Source: DASSHC01 sp035693105 (GTDB lineage: Bacteria; Chloroflexota; Chloroflexia; Thermomicrobiales; Thermomicrobiaceae). From it: a stretch of 11,757 nucleotides of DNA. The notes below the pieces were generated by a model. The model had not been told where the DNA came from, ran no database searches, and was given only the letters and a program-made list of their open reading frames with translations. Within the stretch, counting starts at the first letter, position 1. Each line of letters opens with the position of its first letter. Below, in pieces: positions 1 through 6,307 of this stretch. The position numbers and the translations under genes were made by a program. The stretch is taken from positions 1 through 11,757 of the forward strand of contig DASSHC010000223.1 in the NCBI GenBank assembly GCA_035693105.1. The letters are read 5' to 3'.

Positions 1-78
1 CAGGCACCCGATCCCTTCCATCGGCAGTCCGCATGCCTCCGTACCCCCCTCTCCCAGCGGCGAGGGCCCGTCCGGCAC
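1..78. other. Left-edge intergenic DNA, nothing recognised
   Basis: This stretch lies beyond the terminator of the NlpC/P60 gene and runs off the window. I see no convincing start codon with a ribosome binding site, no RNA gene and no repeat in it. A neighbouring gene probably begins or ends outside the window. Confidence 0.5.
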
Positions 79-112
79 AAAAACGAATGGGCCCGCTTGT
101 GCGGGCCCATTC
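79..112 (-). terminator. Intrinsic terminator after the NlpC/P60 hydrolase gene
   Basis: A perfect 12-bp inverted repeat (GAATGGGCCCGC at 85-96, its complement at 101-112) encloses a 4-nt loop. Read on the minus strand the stem is followed after one base by five T residues (79-83). This is the classic rho-independent layout. It lies 23 bp beyond the stop codon of the hydrolase gene, so it ends that transcript. Confidence 0.92.
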
Positions 113-135
113 ACCCTTCCCCTGACGCGGCTAGG

Positions 136-1443
136 CTATCCGCCGATACGGCGCGCCGTGTAGTAGCGTGATGCCCAGTACGAGTCATGCATGCTACTAA
201 TGATCACGCCGGTGCTCTCGTTGGCCGCGTTCACGAACTGACCGTCGCCGATATAAATCCCCGCGTGCGACAGGCCGAACTTATAGGTGTTCTGAAAGAA
301 GACCAGGTCTCCCGGCTGGAGATTGCCCTGCGCAACGTAGCTGCCGCTGGCCGCCTGGCTCTCCATGTCGCGCGGGAAGCCGCCGCCGATGACCTTGTTG
401 ACCACATAGTAGACGAACCCTGAGCAGTCGAAGCCCGCGGGAGTCGTCCCGGCCCAGACGTACGGCGTGCCGAGATACTTCAGCGCGGTTGAGGCGATCT
501 GCTGGCCGACGGAGCTGGCCGCCGGTGCGGCCGGCGCCTGCTGGCTCGTATCGGTAGATGCCTTCGACGCCGTGGCCTGGCTCGGCTGCTTGTCGGTCTT
601 GGTCAGGAATGCGCCGCTCATCCAGCCGCGCACCCCCGCGTAGTCCACCTGGAACCAGGCGGTCGAGCCGTCATTCTTCGGCCCGTCGACCACCTGGACG
701 ACCGAACCCTCGGGGGCCACCGCCTGCACGCCCGAGCTGAAACTGGCGTCATAGCGCAGGTTGAGGCCGTCGCCGTTGGTGTTCACCACCTCGGCGTTGT
801 CTCCCGCCACCAGACCTGCCGGAGCCGGGGCCGGCGCCGCGGTCTTGGCGACCGCGACCGTCGCCGGAGCCGCGGCCGTCGCTCCGGCCGCCAGATACTC
901 GCGGGAGGCGAAACCGTTGGTGCCCTTGTAGCCGATGTTCGCCCAGGCAGCGCCGGAGCCGTCGCTCTTGTCCGGACCGACCACCGTCACGCTGGCGCCT
1001 TCGGGCATCACGGTCAGAACCGTGCCGCCCGGAGACTCGCGCAGGCGCAGGCCATCGCCGTTCGTGCCGCTCACGGTCAACGTGCCGCTGGCGGCCGTAT
1101 TACCGCCGCTGCCGCCGCTGGAGCCGGATTGCGCCAGGTAGTCGCTGTCGATCCAACCCTGCGAGCCGTCGTAGTCGACGTGATACCACTGGATACCAGC
1201 AGCATCCTGTGGACCGTCAAGCACCTTGACCGTCGTCCCATCAGGAAGCACTTTGATCACGTCGCTGGAGAAGTTGGTGGAGGTTCGGAAATTGACGCCG
1301 TCACCGTTCGTGTGCGCGACCACTCCCTGGCCGCCGATGACGAGGTTCGTGTCCGCGGCCGCGGGCGCAACCCACACGACCGACAACGCTGTGGCGAGCA
1401 GCAATCCGCAAACCAGGCGGCATCGCCCCTTTGCTTCGCCCAA
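136..1443 (-). CDS. Secreted peptidoglycan hydrolase: three SH3b domains plus NlpC/P60 peptidase
   Basis: The product is an exported cell-wall endopeptidase of about 435 residues, expected to cut peptide stems of peptidoglycan. A short basic N-terminus and a hydrophobic core (LLLATALSVVWVA) end in an AAA-D signal-peptidase site near residue 30. Three bacterial SH3 repeats follow at about 39-103, 119-184 and 214-280, each opening with a TNGDG motif and ending in a G-[WF]-x-[SD] block. Ala/Pro/Ser-rich linkers join them. The NlpC/P60 domain spans about 313-435, with the nucleophile in DCSGF (Cys340) and the base in SHAGIYIG (His393). The third polar residue, often His in an 'IHA' motif, is Asn405 here (FVNAA). 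The frame stays open upstream to an ATG at 1740. I chose TTG at 1443 because a purine-rich ribosome binding site precedes it and the signal peptide follows at once. The gene has its own promoter, leader and terminator. Confidence 0.9.
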   Translation of the reverse strand: MGEAKGRCRLVCGLLLATALSVVWVAPAAADTNLVIGGQGVVAHTNGDGVNFRTSTNFSSDVIKVLPDGTTVKVLDGPQDAAGIQWYHVDYDGSQGWIDSDYLAQSGSSGGSGGNTAASGTLTVSGTNGDGLRLRESPGGTVLTVMPEGASVTVVGPDKSDGSGAAWANIGYKGTNGFASREYLAAGATAAAPATVAVAKTAAPAPAPAGLVAGDNAEVVNTNGDGLNLRYDASFSSGVQAVAPEGSVVQVVDGPKNDGSTAWFQVDYAGVRGWMSGAFLTKTDKQPSQATASKASTDTSQQAPAAPAASSVGQQIASTALKYLGTPYVWAGTTPAGFDCSGFVYYVVNKVIGGGFPRDMESQAASGSYVAQGNLQPGDLVFFQNTYKFGLSHAGIYIGDGQFVNAANESTGVIISSMHDSYWASRYYTARRIGG

Positions 1444-1745
1444 TCGTCCTTCCCTCTCTCTTCGCTCGGTCAGCGCATCCGTCGGGTCGCGGCGGCCAAA
1501 GTCGCCTGAAACCGACCGGCGGGACAGCCCAATACACGCCGAGGTCCCCACTCGTCGCGCAGATTTGTCCAACTGACCTACTGGCTCGCGCGCCGCGCGA
1601 TCCACCCAACTGGGAGTCGATGCGGCCGTTTTCTGCCGCGCTCCCGGTGTCCCCCAAGACGAGGGCGAGATCACTGACGGCGAGTTGCGATTGCCCGAAC
1701 ACCCAGCAGCGCACGGTCCCCCGTCACGCCGTTGGCTCATCTGGC
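1444..1745 (-). other. Long untranslated leader of the NlpC/P60 gene
   Basis: If transcription starts about 7 nt after the -10 box at 1753-1758 and translation starts at TTG 1443, the mRNA carries roughly 300 nt of leader. The stretch is GC-rich with several short self-complementary segments. It remains open in the coding frame, which is unremarkable at this base composition. I cannot match it to a known riboswitch. A partial resemblance to the ydaO/c-di-AMP class (GGGGGACC then GGGTG on the minus strand, near 1700-1723) lacks the diagnostic 3' block. Confidence 0.45.
1447..1460 (-). promoter_or_regulatory. Ribosome binding site that decides the TTG start of the NlpC/P60 gene
   Basis: On the minus strand the sequence GAGAGAGGGAAGGA sits three bases before TTG at 1443. 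The GAGGGA portion has about 7 nt spacing and AAGGA about 3 nt. The upstream in-frame ATG at 1740 has no such site and would put 99 residues in front of the signal peptide. Confidence 0.65.
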
Positions 1746-1752
1746 TACCGGC

Positions 1753-1782
1753 AGGCTAGCACAGGCGTTCCTTGTCTGTCAA
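1753..1782 (-). promoter_or_regulatory. Probable sigma70-type promoter for the NlpC/P60 gene
   Basis: The minus strand has a perfect -35 TTGACA (1782-1777), an 18-bp spacer and TAGCCT (1758-1753), with TGC just before it as an extended -10. The -10 hexamer matches only three of six consensus bases, but the -35 and TGn element support it. It lies in the gap after hisF and points into the hydrolase gene. Confidence 0.6.
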
Positions 1783-1802
1783 CTATCTGGACTGAAATGG
1801 CG

Positions 1803-2600
1803 TCAAGAATCGCGTAGATCAGGACGAAGCGGCCATGGGTGAGTTGCGCGAACGGGAACCCCACGAGCAGCAAGATATTGTTTTGCCTCAGAAATGCTGT
1901 ACGTCCCGTAGTGAAAGATCGAGGCTGCCAGCACGGCCTGAGCGCCGCCCACCGCGAGCGCCTGGTAGAGATGATCGAGCTCGCCCGCGCCGCCCGAGGC
2001 AATCACCGGCACGCCGACCGCTGCTACCACCGCCGCCGTCAGCGCCAGGTCGTAGCCGCTGGCGCTACCGTCGGCGTCCATGCTTGTGAGCAGGATCTCG
2101 CCAGCCCCCAGTGCCGTGCCGCGCCGCGCCCACTCGACCACGTCCAGCCCGGTCGGCGTGCGCCCACCGTGGGTGTGCACCTCCCAGTTGCCGGCCGTCG
2201 TGCGCCGCGCGTCGATCGCCAGCACCACGCACTGACTACCGAAGCGCGCGGCGCTCTGCGCGATCAGCTCGGGGTGCGCAACCGCGGCGCTGTTGAGGCT
2301 GACTTTGTCGGCACCCGCGCGCAGCAGGCGATAGACATCGTCCGCGCTGCGGACCCCGCCACCGACGGTGAGCGGGATGAAGACCTGGCGCGCGGTCTCG
2401 CGCACCACGTCCAGCATCGTCTCGCGCCCGTCCACGCTGGCGGTGATGTCCAGAAAGATCAGCTCATCGGCCCCGGCCGCGTCGTAGCGCGCGGCCAGTT
2501 CCACCGGATCGCCCGCGTCGCGCAGGTTGACGAAGTTGACCCCTTTGACGACACGACCCCCCGTGACGTCGAGGCACGGAATGATGCGCCGCGAGAGCAC
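1803..2600 (-). CDS. hisF: Imidazole glycerol phosphate synthase cyclase subunit HisF
   Basis: HisF uses ammonia delivered from HisH to convert PRFAR to imidazole glycerol phosphate and AICAR in the cytoplasm. The 265-residue protein opens with RIIPCLDVTGGRVVKG and carries both catalytic aspartates, Asp11 and Asp130 (VVLAIDAR). Phosphate-binding loops are visible at LTVGGGVRS (about 77-85) and in VIASGGAG. The (beta/alpha)8 barrel appears complete. The C-terminus runs about 12 residues past the usual ~253. The start is GTG at 2600, six bases after AAGGAG, which is formed by the last two codons of the upstream coiled-coil gene. The final ~30 codons switch to A/T third positions, unlike the rest of the gene. 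No terminator is evident after the stop. Confidence 0.97.
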   Translation of the reverse strand: MLSRRIIPCLDVTGGRVVKGVNFVNLRDAGDPVELAARYDAAGADELIFLDITASVDGRETMLDVVRETARQVFIPLTVGGGVRSADDVYRLLRAGADKVSLNSAAVAHPELIAQSAARFGSQCVVLAIDARRTTAGNWEVHTHGGRTPTGLDVVEWARRGTALGAGEILLTSMDADGSASGYDLALTAAVVAAVGVPVIASGGAGELDHLYQALAVGGAQAVLAASIFHYGTYSISEAKQYLAARGVPVRATHPWPLRPDLRDS

Positions 2601-2603
2601 CGG

Positions 2604-3716
2604 CTACTCCTTGGGTGCGCTGAGGCTGCGCTGCTCGGCGGCGCGGCGTGCCTCGATGGCGGCGTCTAACTCCTGCTGGGCGTGTTCGGCGTGCAACCGG
2701 GCGCGCTGCTCGTGCAGGTACCACAATTCGCGGCGCACCCGCTCGTCGACCTGCCGCAGCTCGTCGACCCGCATCTCCAGCAGCGACAAACGGTAGCTGA
2801 TCTCGCGGTCGAACTCATCCAATTGCTCGTCGCGCGCCGTGAATCGCTCCAGCCGCTGCTCGAGCATCTCGCCGATATCCTTCAGCTGGGCGTCGAACTG
2901 CTGGCGCAGCTCCTCCACCCGCTCGGCGGTCAATTCGTCGCGCTCTTGCGCCTGGGTGCGCACGCGCTCCAGCTCGCCGTTGGTACGCTCGATCGCCTCG
3001 CGAAGCTCGCTGAACTGCGGCGGGAAGATGGTGATTGCCTCGCCCAGCGCCTCGATATGCTCATTCATCGAGACGAGATTACCCAGTTCCGATTCCAGGC
3101 GTGTGCTCAGGTTCTGGATCTGCTGGCCCACCTCGGCCACGCGCCGGCGCGACTCCTGGTCGACGATCTTGACGCTGTCGTCCGTGCGCAGCAGGTCGCG
3201 CTGCGCCTGTTCCACCTCAACGCGCACCGTTTCGATCGAGTCGCGCAGCGCCTGCGAGACCGCGATCTGCCGCTCGCCGTGCGCCGCCAGGTGATCGATC
3301 AACACCCGCAGCTCGTCGAAGCGCTTGGAATCCTGTCCGACGTCGTCCTTCTGGCGCCGCATCGAGTCCAGCAGCTCCGACACGTGCGCCTGGAGCGAGC
3401 GGATCGGGCGCGTCGAGTCATCGATACGCGCCTGGAGATCGACCAACTGCTGCCGGAAGCGGCCTTCCTCCAGCTGGCGCGCCTGCGCCGACTGGGTGAC
3501 CTCGTGGCGGTGCTGCTCCAGCAGCAGGCGCTGCTGCGCGACGTTCGCCTCGCTGGTCTTCAACTGGTCCTCCAGCCGCGCCTGCCGGCTCACCAGCTCG
3601 CGGCTGAGCGCGCGCAGCTCGTCGAGCTGCGTCTGCAGGCCCTGCACCTTGGCTTCATCGCGCTTGCGCCGCTCATCGTCACGCGCGGAGTCCCGAAAAT
3701 CACTGCGAGCGCTCAT
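2604..3716 (-). CDS. Long coiled-coil protein of unknown function between hisA and hisF
   Basis: The 370-residue product is almost entirely Glu/Gln/Arg/Leu-rich and shows heptad-like spacing. Only two obvious helix breaks occur, near residues 101-105 (STRPI) and 228-235 (ITIFPPQ), giving three helical segments of about 85, 120 and 125 residues. I see no signal peptide, membrane segment, nucleotide-binding motif or catalytic signature, so it is probably a cytoplasmic scaffold or structural protein. I chose ATG at 3716, second of a tandem ATG pair (3719, 3716), with GAGG six bases upstream inside hisA. It overlaps the end of hisA by 17 bp and stops three bases before hisF, so it looks translationally coupled to both. 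Its Lys-Glu terminal codons supply the hisF ribosome binding site. I do not recognise the family. SMC-like similarity would probably be only coiled-coil composition. Confidence 0.82.
   Translation of the reverse strand: MSARSDFRDSARDDERRKRDEAKVQGLQTQLDELRALSRELVSRQARLEDQLKTSEANVAQQRLLLEQHRHEVTQSAQARQLEEGRFRQQLVDLQARIDDSTRPIRSLQAHVSELLDSMRRQKDDVGQDSKRFDELRVLIDHLAAHGERQIAVSQALRDSIETVRVEVEQAQRDLLRTDDSVKIVDQESRRRVAEVGQQIQNLSTRLESELGNLVSMNEHIEALGEAITIFPPQFSELREAIERTNGELERVRTQAQERDELTAERVEELRQQFDAQLKDIGEMLEQRLERFTARDEQLDEFDREISYRLSLLEMRVDELRQVDERVRRELWYLHEQRARLHAEHAQQELDAAIEARRAAEQRSLSAPKE
2607..2612 (-). promoter_or_regulatory. hisF ribosome binding site inside the coiled-coil gene
   Basis: AAGGAG on the minus strand is made by the last two sense codons (Lys, Glu) of the coiled-coil gene and lies six bases before the hisF GTG. 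It supports the GTG start and links translation of the two genes. Confidence 0.75.
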
Positions 3717-4443
3717 CATCCCCCTCGGCCACGACGTTCCACTCGCTCTCGTCTTCGATCGTGATGGCGCCGGCGTAGAGCGCCTTGCCGACGATCGCCG
3801 CCTCGACACCGCGGATCGCCGCCAGCCGCGCGAGCTGTTCCCGCGTGGCAACACCCCCCGAGGCGATGACCGGCAGTCCCAGCCGGGCGACCGCGGCGAT
3901 CGCGGCGTAGTTCGGCGCGCTCAGCGTGCCATCCCGCGCGATGTCGGTGAAGATCACGCGGCGCACGCCGGCCTCGCGCGCCCCGCTCACGACCGCCTCG
4001 ACCGGCACGGTCGACTGCTCGCGCCAGCCGCGCAGCGCCACCTGCCCAGCGCGCGCGTCCAGCCCCAGCACCACGCGCTCGGCACCGAAGATCGTCACCG
4101 CCTCGCGCAGCAGCGCGGGATCCTCGACCGCGGCGGTGCCGATCACCACGCGGCCGGCGCCCGCGTCGATGGCCGCCCGCAGATCGTCCAGCGTGCGCAG
4201 CCCACCGCCCAGCTCGACCGGCACCCCAAGCGCGGCGATCGCGCGCACCAGCGGCAACTGAGCCGGCACACCCATCCGGGCGCCGTCGAGATCGACCACG
4301 TGCAACCAGCGCGCCCCCAGCCGCTGCCAGCGCCGCGCCACCGCCAACGGATCGTCGTCGTAGCGCGTCTCCCGGTCGAAATCACCCTGCGTCAGGCGCA
4401 CGCAGCGGCCGGCGCGCAGGTCGAGCGCCGGGATGATCAGCAC
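3700..4443 (-). CDS. hisA: ProFAR isomerase HisA
   Basis: HisA performs the Amadori rearrangement of ProFAR to PRFAR, the substrate of HisH-HisF. The 247-residue protein begins LIIPALDLRAGRCVRL with catalytic Asp8. The second catalytic aspartate is Asp129 (VVLGLDAR), and the FTDIARDGTL motif at about 165-174 marks HisA rather than HisF. Phosphate loops are at ELGGGLRT and VIASGGVAT. The length is normal. An acidic tail (EGDDERSQ) overlaps the next gene. The start is GTG at 4443, overlapping the end of hisH by 7 bp. No strong ribosome binding site is visible, so translation probably depends on coupling to hisH. An actinobacterial PriA-type dual HisA/TrpF activity cannot be excluded from sequence reading alone. 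Confidence 0.96.
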   Translation of the reverse strand: MLIIPALDLRAGRCVRLTQGDFDRETRYDDDPLAVARRWQRLGARWLHVVDLDGARMGVPAQLPLVRAIAALGVPVELGGGLRTLDDLRAAIDAGAGRVVIGTAAVEDPALLREAVTIFGAERVVLGLDARAGQVALRGWREQSTVPVEAVVSGAREAGVRRVIFTDIARDGTLSAPNYAAIAAVARLGLPVIASGGVATREQLARLAAIRGVEAAIVGKALYAGAITIEDESEWNVVAEGDDERSQ

Positions 4444-5075
4444 CGCGCCGGCTCAGCCGGAACGGGCGCTCGCGCGACGATGGCGGCGAAGTTCGCCAGC
4501 AGCTGCAACCCCCAGCGCCCGCTCTTCTCCGGGTGGAACTGCGTGCCCATCAGATTGCCGCGCGCCAGGGCGCTGGCGAATGCAACGCCGTACTCGGTGC
4601 GCGCGCCGACCCAGGCGGCGTCGCTCGGGTCGACGTAGTAGGAGTGCACGAAGTAGAAATCGGCGCCGTCGGGGATGCCGGCGAAGAGCGGGTGCTCGGT
4701 CGTGCGCCAGACCTGATTCCAGCCCATGTGCGGGATCGGCTGCCCGCCCGGCAGGCGCCGCACTTCACCCGGCACGATCCCCAGGCAGCGGTGCTCGCCC
4801 CCTTCGAGACTGCGCGTGAGCAAGGTCTGCATCCCCATGCAGATACCGAGGTAGGGCGTGCCAGCCGCGACCACGGCGCGAATGACCGGCGACAGCCCGA
4901 GGCCGTCCAGATGCGCCATGGTGTCGCACGCGGCGCCCACCCCCGGCACGATCACCCCGTCGGCCGCCAGGATGGCGTCGCGGTCCTGCGTGACGCTGAC
5001 CGGCACGCCGAGGCGTGCCAGCGCGTTGACCACGCTCGCCAGATTGCCCGCACCGTAGTCGACCACCGCGATCAT
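4437..5075 (-). CDS. hisH: Imidazole glycerol phosphate synthase glutamine amidotransferase subunit HisH
   Basis: HisH hydrolyses glutamine and channels ammonia to HisF. The 212-residue class I glutamine amidotransferase begins IAVVDYGAGNL. It carries the oxyanion strand PGVGA, nucleophile Cys79 in GICMGMQ, and the His181/Glu183 pair in TQFHPEKS, so the triad is complete. The HSYYV segment near 144-148 is also typical of HisH. The start is ATG at 5075 in an ATGA overlap with the deacetylase stop. AGGAGG lies four bases upstream within the deacetylase Pro-Glu-Glu codons. It stands first in the hisH-hisA-coiled-coil-hisF order. Confidence 0.97.
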   Translation of the reverse strand: MIAVVDYGAGNLASVVNALARLGVPVSVTQDRDAILAADGVIVPGVGAACDTMAHLDGLGLSPVIRAVVAAGTPYLGICMGMQTLLTRSLEGGEHRCLGIVPGEVRRLPGGQPIPHMGWNQVWRTTEHPLFAGIPDGADFYFVHSYYVDPSDAAWVGARTEYGVAFASALARGNLMGTQFHPEKSGRWGLQLLANFAAIVARAPVPAEPARC

Positions 5076-6025
5076 GGCGCCTCCTCGGGCTGGTCCCAGG
5101 CGCGCAACGTCGCTTCGACGCCCGCCGCCAGCGCCTTCAGATTGTAGCCGCCCTCAAGCACCCCCACCAACCGCCCACCGGCGAGCTCATCGGCCCAGCG
5201 GCGTACCCGCGTCGCCATGCCGGCGAAGCCCGCCTCGGTCAATTGCATCATCGCCAGCGGATCGTCGCGATGGCCGTCGTAGCCGGCCGAGACCAGGATC
5301 AGCTCCGGCGCGAACTCGGCCAGCCGCGGCCCGACGATCTCGTCGAAGATGGTGAGATAGTCCTTATCGTCCGATCCCGGCGGCAGCGGCAGATTGAGCG
5401 TGAAGCCGTAGCCGGCGTCGACTCCCAGCTCGGCCGGTCTCCCGGTGCCGGGGTAGAGCGGCCACTGATGCAGCGAAATGAAGAGGACCTGGTCGCTGTC
5501 GTAGAAGGCGTCCTGGGTGCCGTTGCCGTGGTGGACATCCCAATCGACGATCGCCACCCGGCGCAGCCCGTGGCGCGCCAGCGAGTGGCGCGCGGCGATC
5601 GCCACATTATTGAATAGGCAGAAACCCATCCCCTGCTCGCGCTCGGCGTGGTGTCCCGGCGGGCGCGGCAGCACGAAGGCGCGCGGCGCGGCCCCGGAGA
5701 GGACGAGATCGACCCCGAGCATGGCGCCTCCCGCCGCCAGTAGAGCCGTCGCATACGATTCCGGGCCCACGTGGGTATCAGCATCGAGATAGCCGCCGCC
5801 GGAAGCGGCCAGCTCCGCGATCTCCCGCACGTAGCCGGGGTCGTGGACCAGTTCGATGTCGGCCGGTGTCGCCGCATCCGGCTCACGCACGATCCGCCCG
5901 TCGAGCAACCGGGCGGAGGCCAACCGCTCGTCGATCGCGATCAGCCGGCGGGCGTTCTCCGGATGGTGGCCGGTCTCGTGGAGTCGATACCGGTCCGAGC
6001 GCACCAATGCGGTGTTGCCGTTCAT
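5072..6025 (-). CDS. Histone-deacetylase-family amidohydrolase (AcuC/HDAC superfamily)
   Basis: The 317-residue protein belongs to the zinc-dependent arginase/deacetylase fold. Its members remove acetyl groups from lysines, polyamines or similar amides; the substrate here is unknown. Key sites are present: the RPPGHHAE motif with tandem His125-His126, DWDVHHGNGTQ with zinc ligands Asp163 and His165, a second-shell Asp161, the third ligand Asp250 in SAGYDGHRDDP, and the transition-state tyrosine Tyr294 in LEGGYN. The enzyme should therefore be active. It overlaps hisH by 4 bp (ATGA). ATG at 6025 has no ribosome binding site, but a TATACT box ends exactly six bases before it, suggesting a leaderless transcript. 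A rimI-like acetyltransferase lies in the same gene string. Calling it acuC would overstate what the sequence shows. Confidence 0.93.
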   Translation of the reverse strand: MNGNTALVRSDRYRLHETGHHPENARRLIAIDERLASARLLDGRIVREPDAATPADIELVHDPGYVREIAELAASGGGYLDADTHVGPESYATALLAAGGAMLGVDLVLSGAAPRAFVLPRPPGHHAEREQGMGFCLFNNVAIAARHSLARHGLRRVAIVDWDVHHGNGTQDAFYDSDQVLFISLHQWPLYPGTGRPAELGVDAGYGFTLNLPLPPGSDDKDYLTIFDEIVGPRLAEFAPELILVSAGYDGHRDDPLAMMQLTEAGFAGMATRVRRWADELAGGRLVGVLEGGYNLKALAAGVEATLRAWDQPEEAP

Positions 6026-6031
6026 GCCGCG

Positions 6032-6037
6032 AGTATA
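6032..6037 (-). promoter_or_regulatory. Possible -10 box for a leaderless deacetylase-his transcript
   Basis: TATACT on the minus strand matches TATAAT at five of six positions and ends six bases before the deacetylase ATG. The expected transcription start is therefore the A of that ATG. No good -35 hexamer is visible at 16-18 bp. A 5-bp GCGCG/CGCGC dyad with a 3-nt loop (6053-6065) overlaps the -35 position and could be an operator or chance. The absence of a ribosome binding site before the ATG fits leaderless initiation. Confidence 0.45.
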
Positions 6038-6076
6038 GAACGGTCAGAACCAGCGCGCCACGCGCCTGTACCCCGC

Positions 6077-6307
6077 TCAGGCGATGGCCATCAGCGTCAC
6101 GGTGCTCATGACGCCGTCGAGCTTCTGCACTGGGCCCATCACGATACGGCCGATATCGCGCGTCTCCGGCGCCTCCAACACCGCCACGATGTCGTAGGTG
6201 CCGGCCACGATATTGACATCCGTGACGCCGTCGAGCTGCTTCAGCGCATCGTAGACCTGGTCGCCTTTGCCGATCTCGGTGGTGATCAGCACGAAGGCCT
6301 TGGTCAT
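6077..6307 (-). CDS. Stand-alone Lrp/AsnC ligand-binding (RAM) domain protein
   Basis: The 76-residue protein is a single ferredoxin-like alpha/beta domain of the Lrp/AsnC effector-binding type. It begins TKAFVLITTEIGKGDQVYDAL, continues with GVTDVNIVAGTYDIVAVLEA and ends with a VMSTVTLMAIA strand. There is no helix-turn-helix, so it cannot bind DNA by the usual Lrp route. Such domains form dimers or higher rings and bind amino acids. It may sense an amino acid or modify a partner regulator or enzyme. ATG at 6307 is in an ATGA overlap with the upstream phosphatase gene and is preceded by a strong GGAGGTGA site. The 51-bp gap after it is the only real break in the gene string. Confidence 0.88.
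   Translation of the reverse strand: MTKAFVLITTEIGKGDQVYDALKQLDGVTDVNIVAGTYDIVAVLEAPETRDIGRIVMGPVQKLDGVMSTVTLMAIA

Noticed and set aside
604..1329. Three SH3b segments as recent DNA duplications
   Set aside because: The repeats share the TNGDG and terminal motifs at protein level, but their intervening residues and DNA have diverged widely. They are ordinary old domain repeats.
1690..1730. Possible ydaO/c-di-AMP riboswitch in the hydrolase leader
   Set aside because: Only GGGGGACC and a following GGGTG resemble the class. The diagnostic GACAGCUAAC-like 3' block and the 5' GCCGAA element are not seen. A covariance-model search would settle it.
1444..1740. In-frame 99-codon upstream extension of the NlpC/P60 gene from ATG 1740
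   Set aside because: It has no ribosome binding site, would bury the signal peptide internally, and its composition is not protein-like. TTG 1443 has a ribosome binding site and a signal peptide directly after it.
2682..3764. 360-codon plus-strand reading frame opposite the coiled-coil gene, very rich in Leu, Gln, Val and Ala
   Set aside because: Its composition is what one gets by reading CAG/GAG/CTG-rich coiled-coil codons in antisense. It has no domain signature, and the minus-strand frame has a ribosome binding site and coupled neighbours.
6053..6065. GCGCG/CGCGC hairpin as an intrinsic terminator after the RAM-domain gene
   Set aside because: The stem is only 5 bp and no run of T follows. 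It is kept only as a possible operator near the -10 box.
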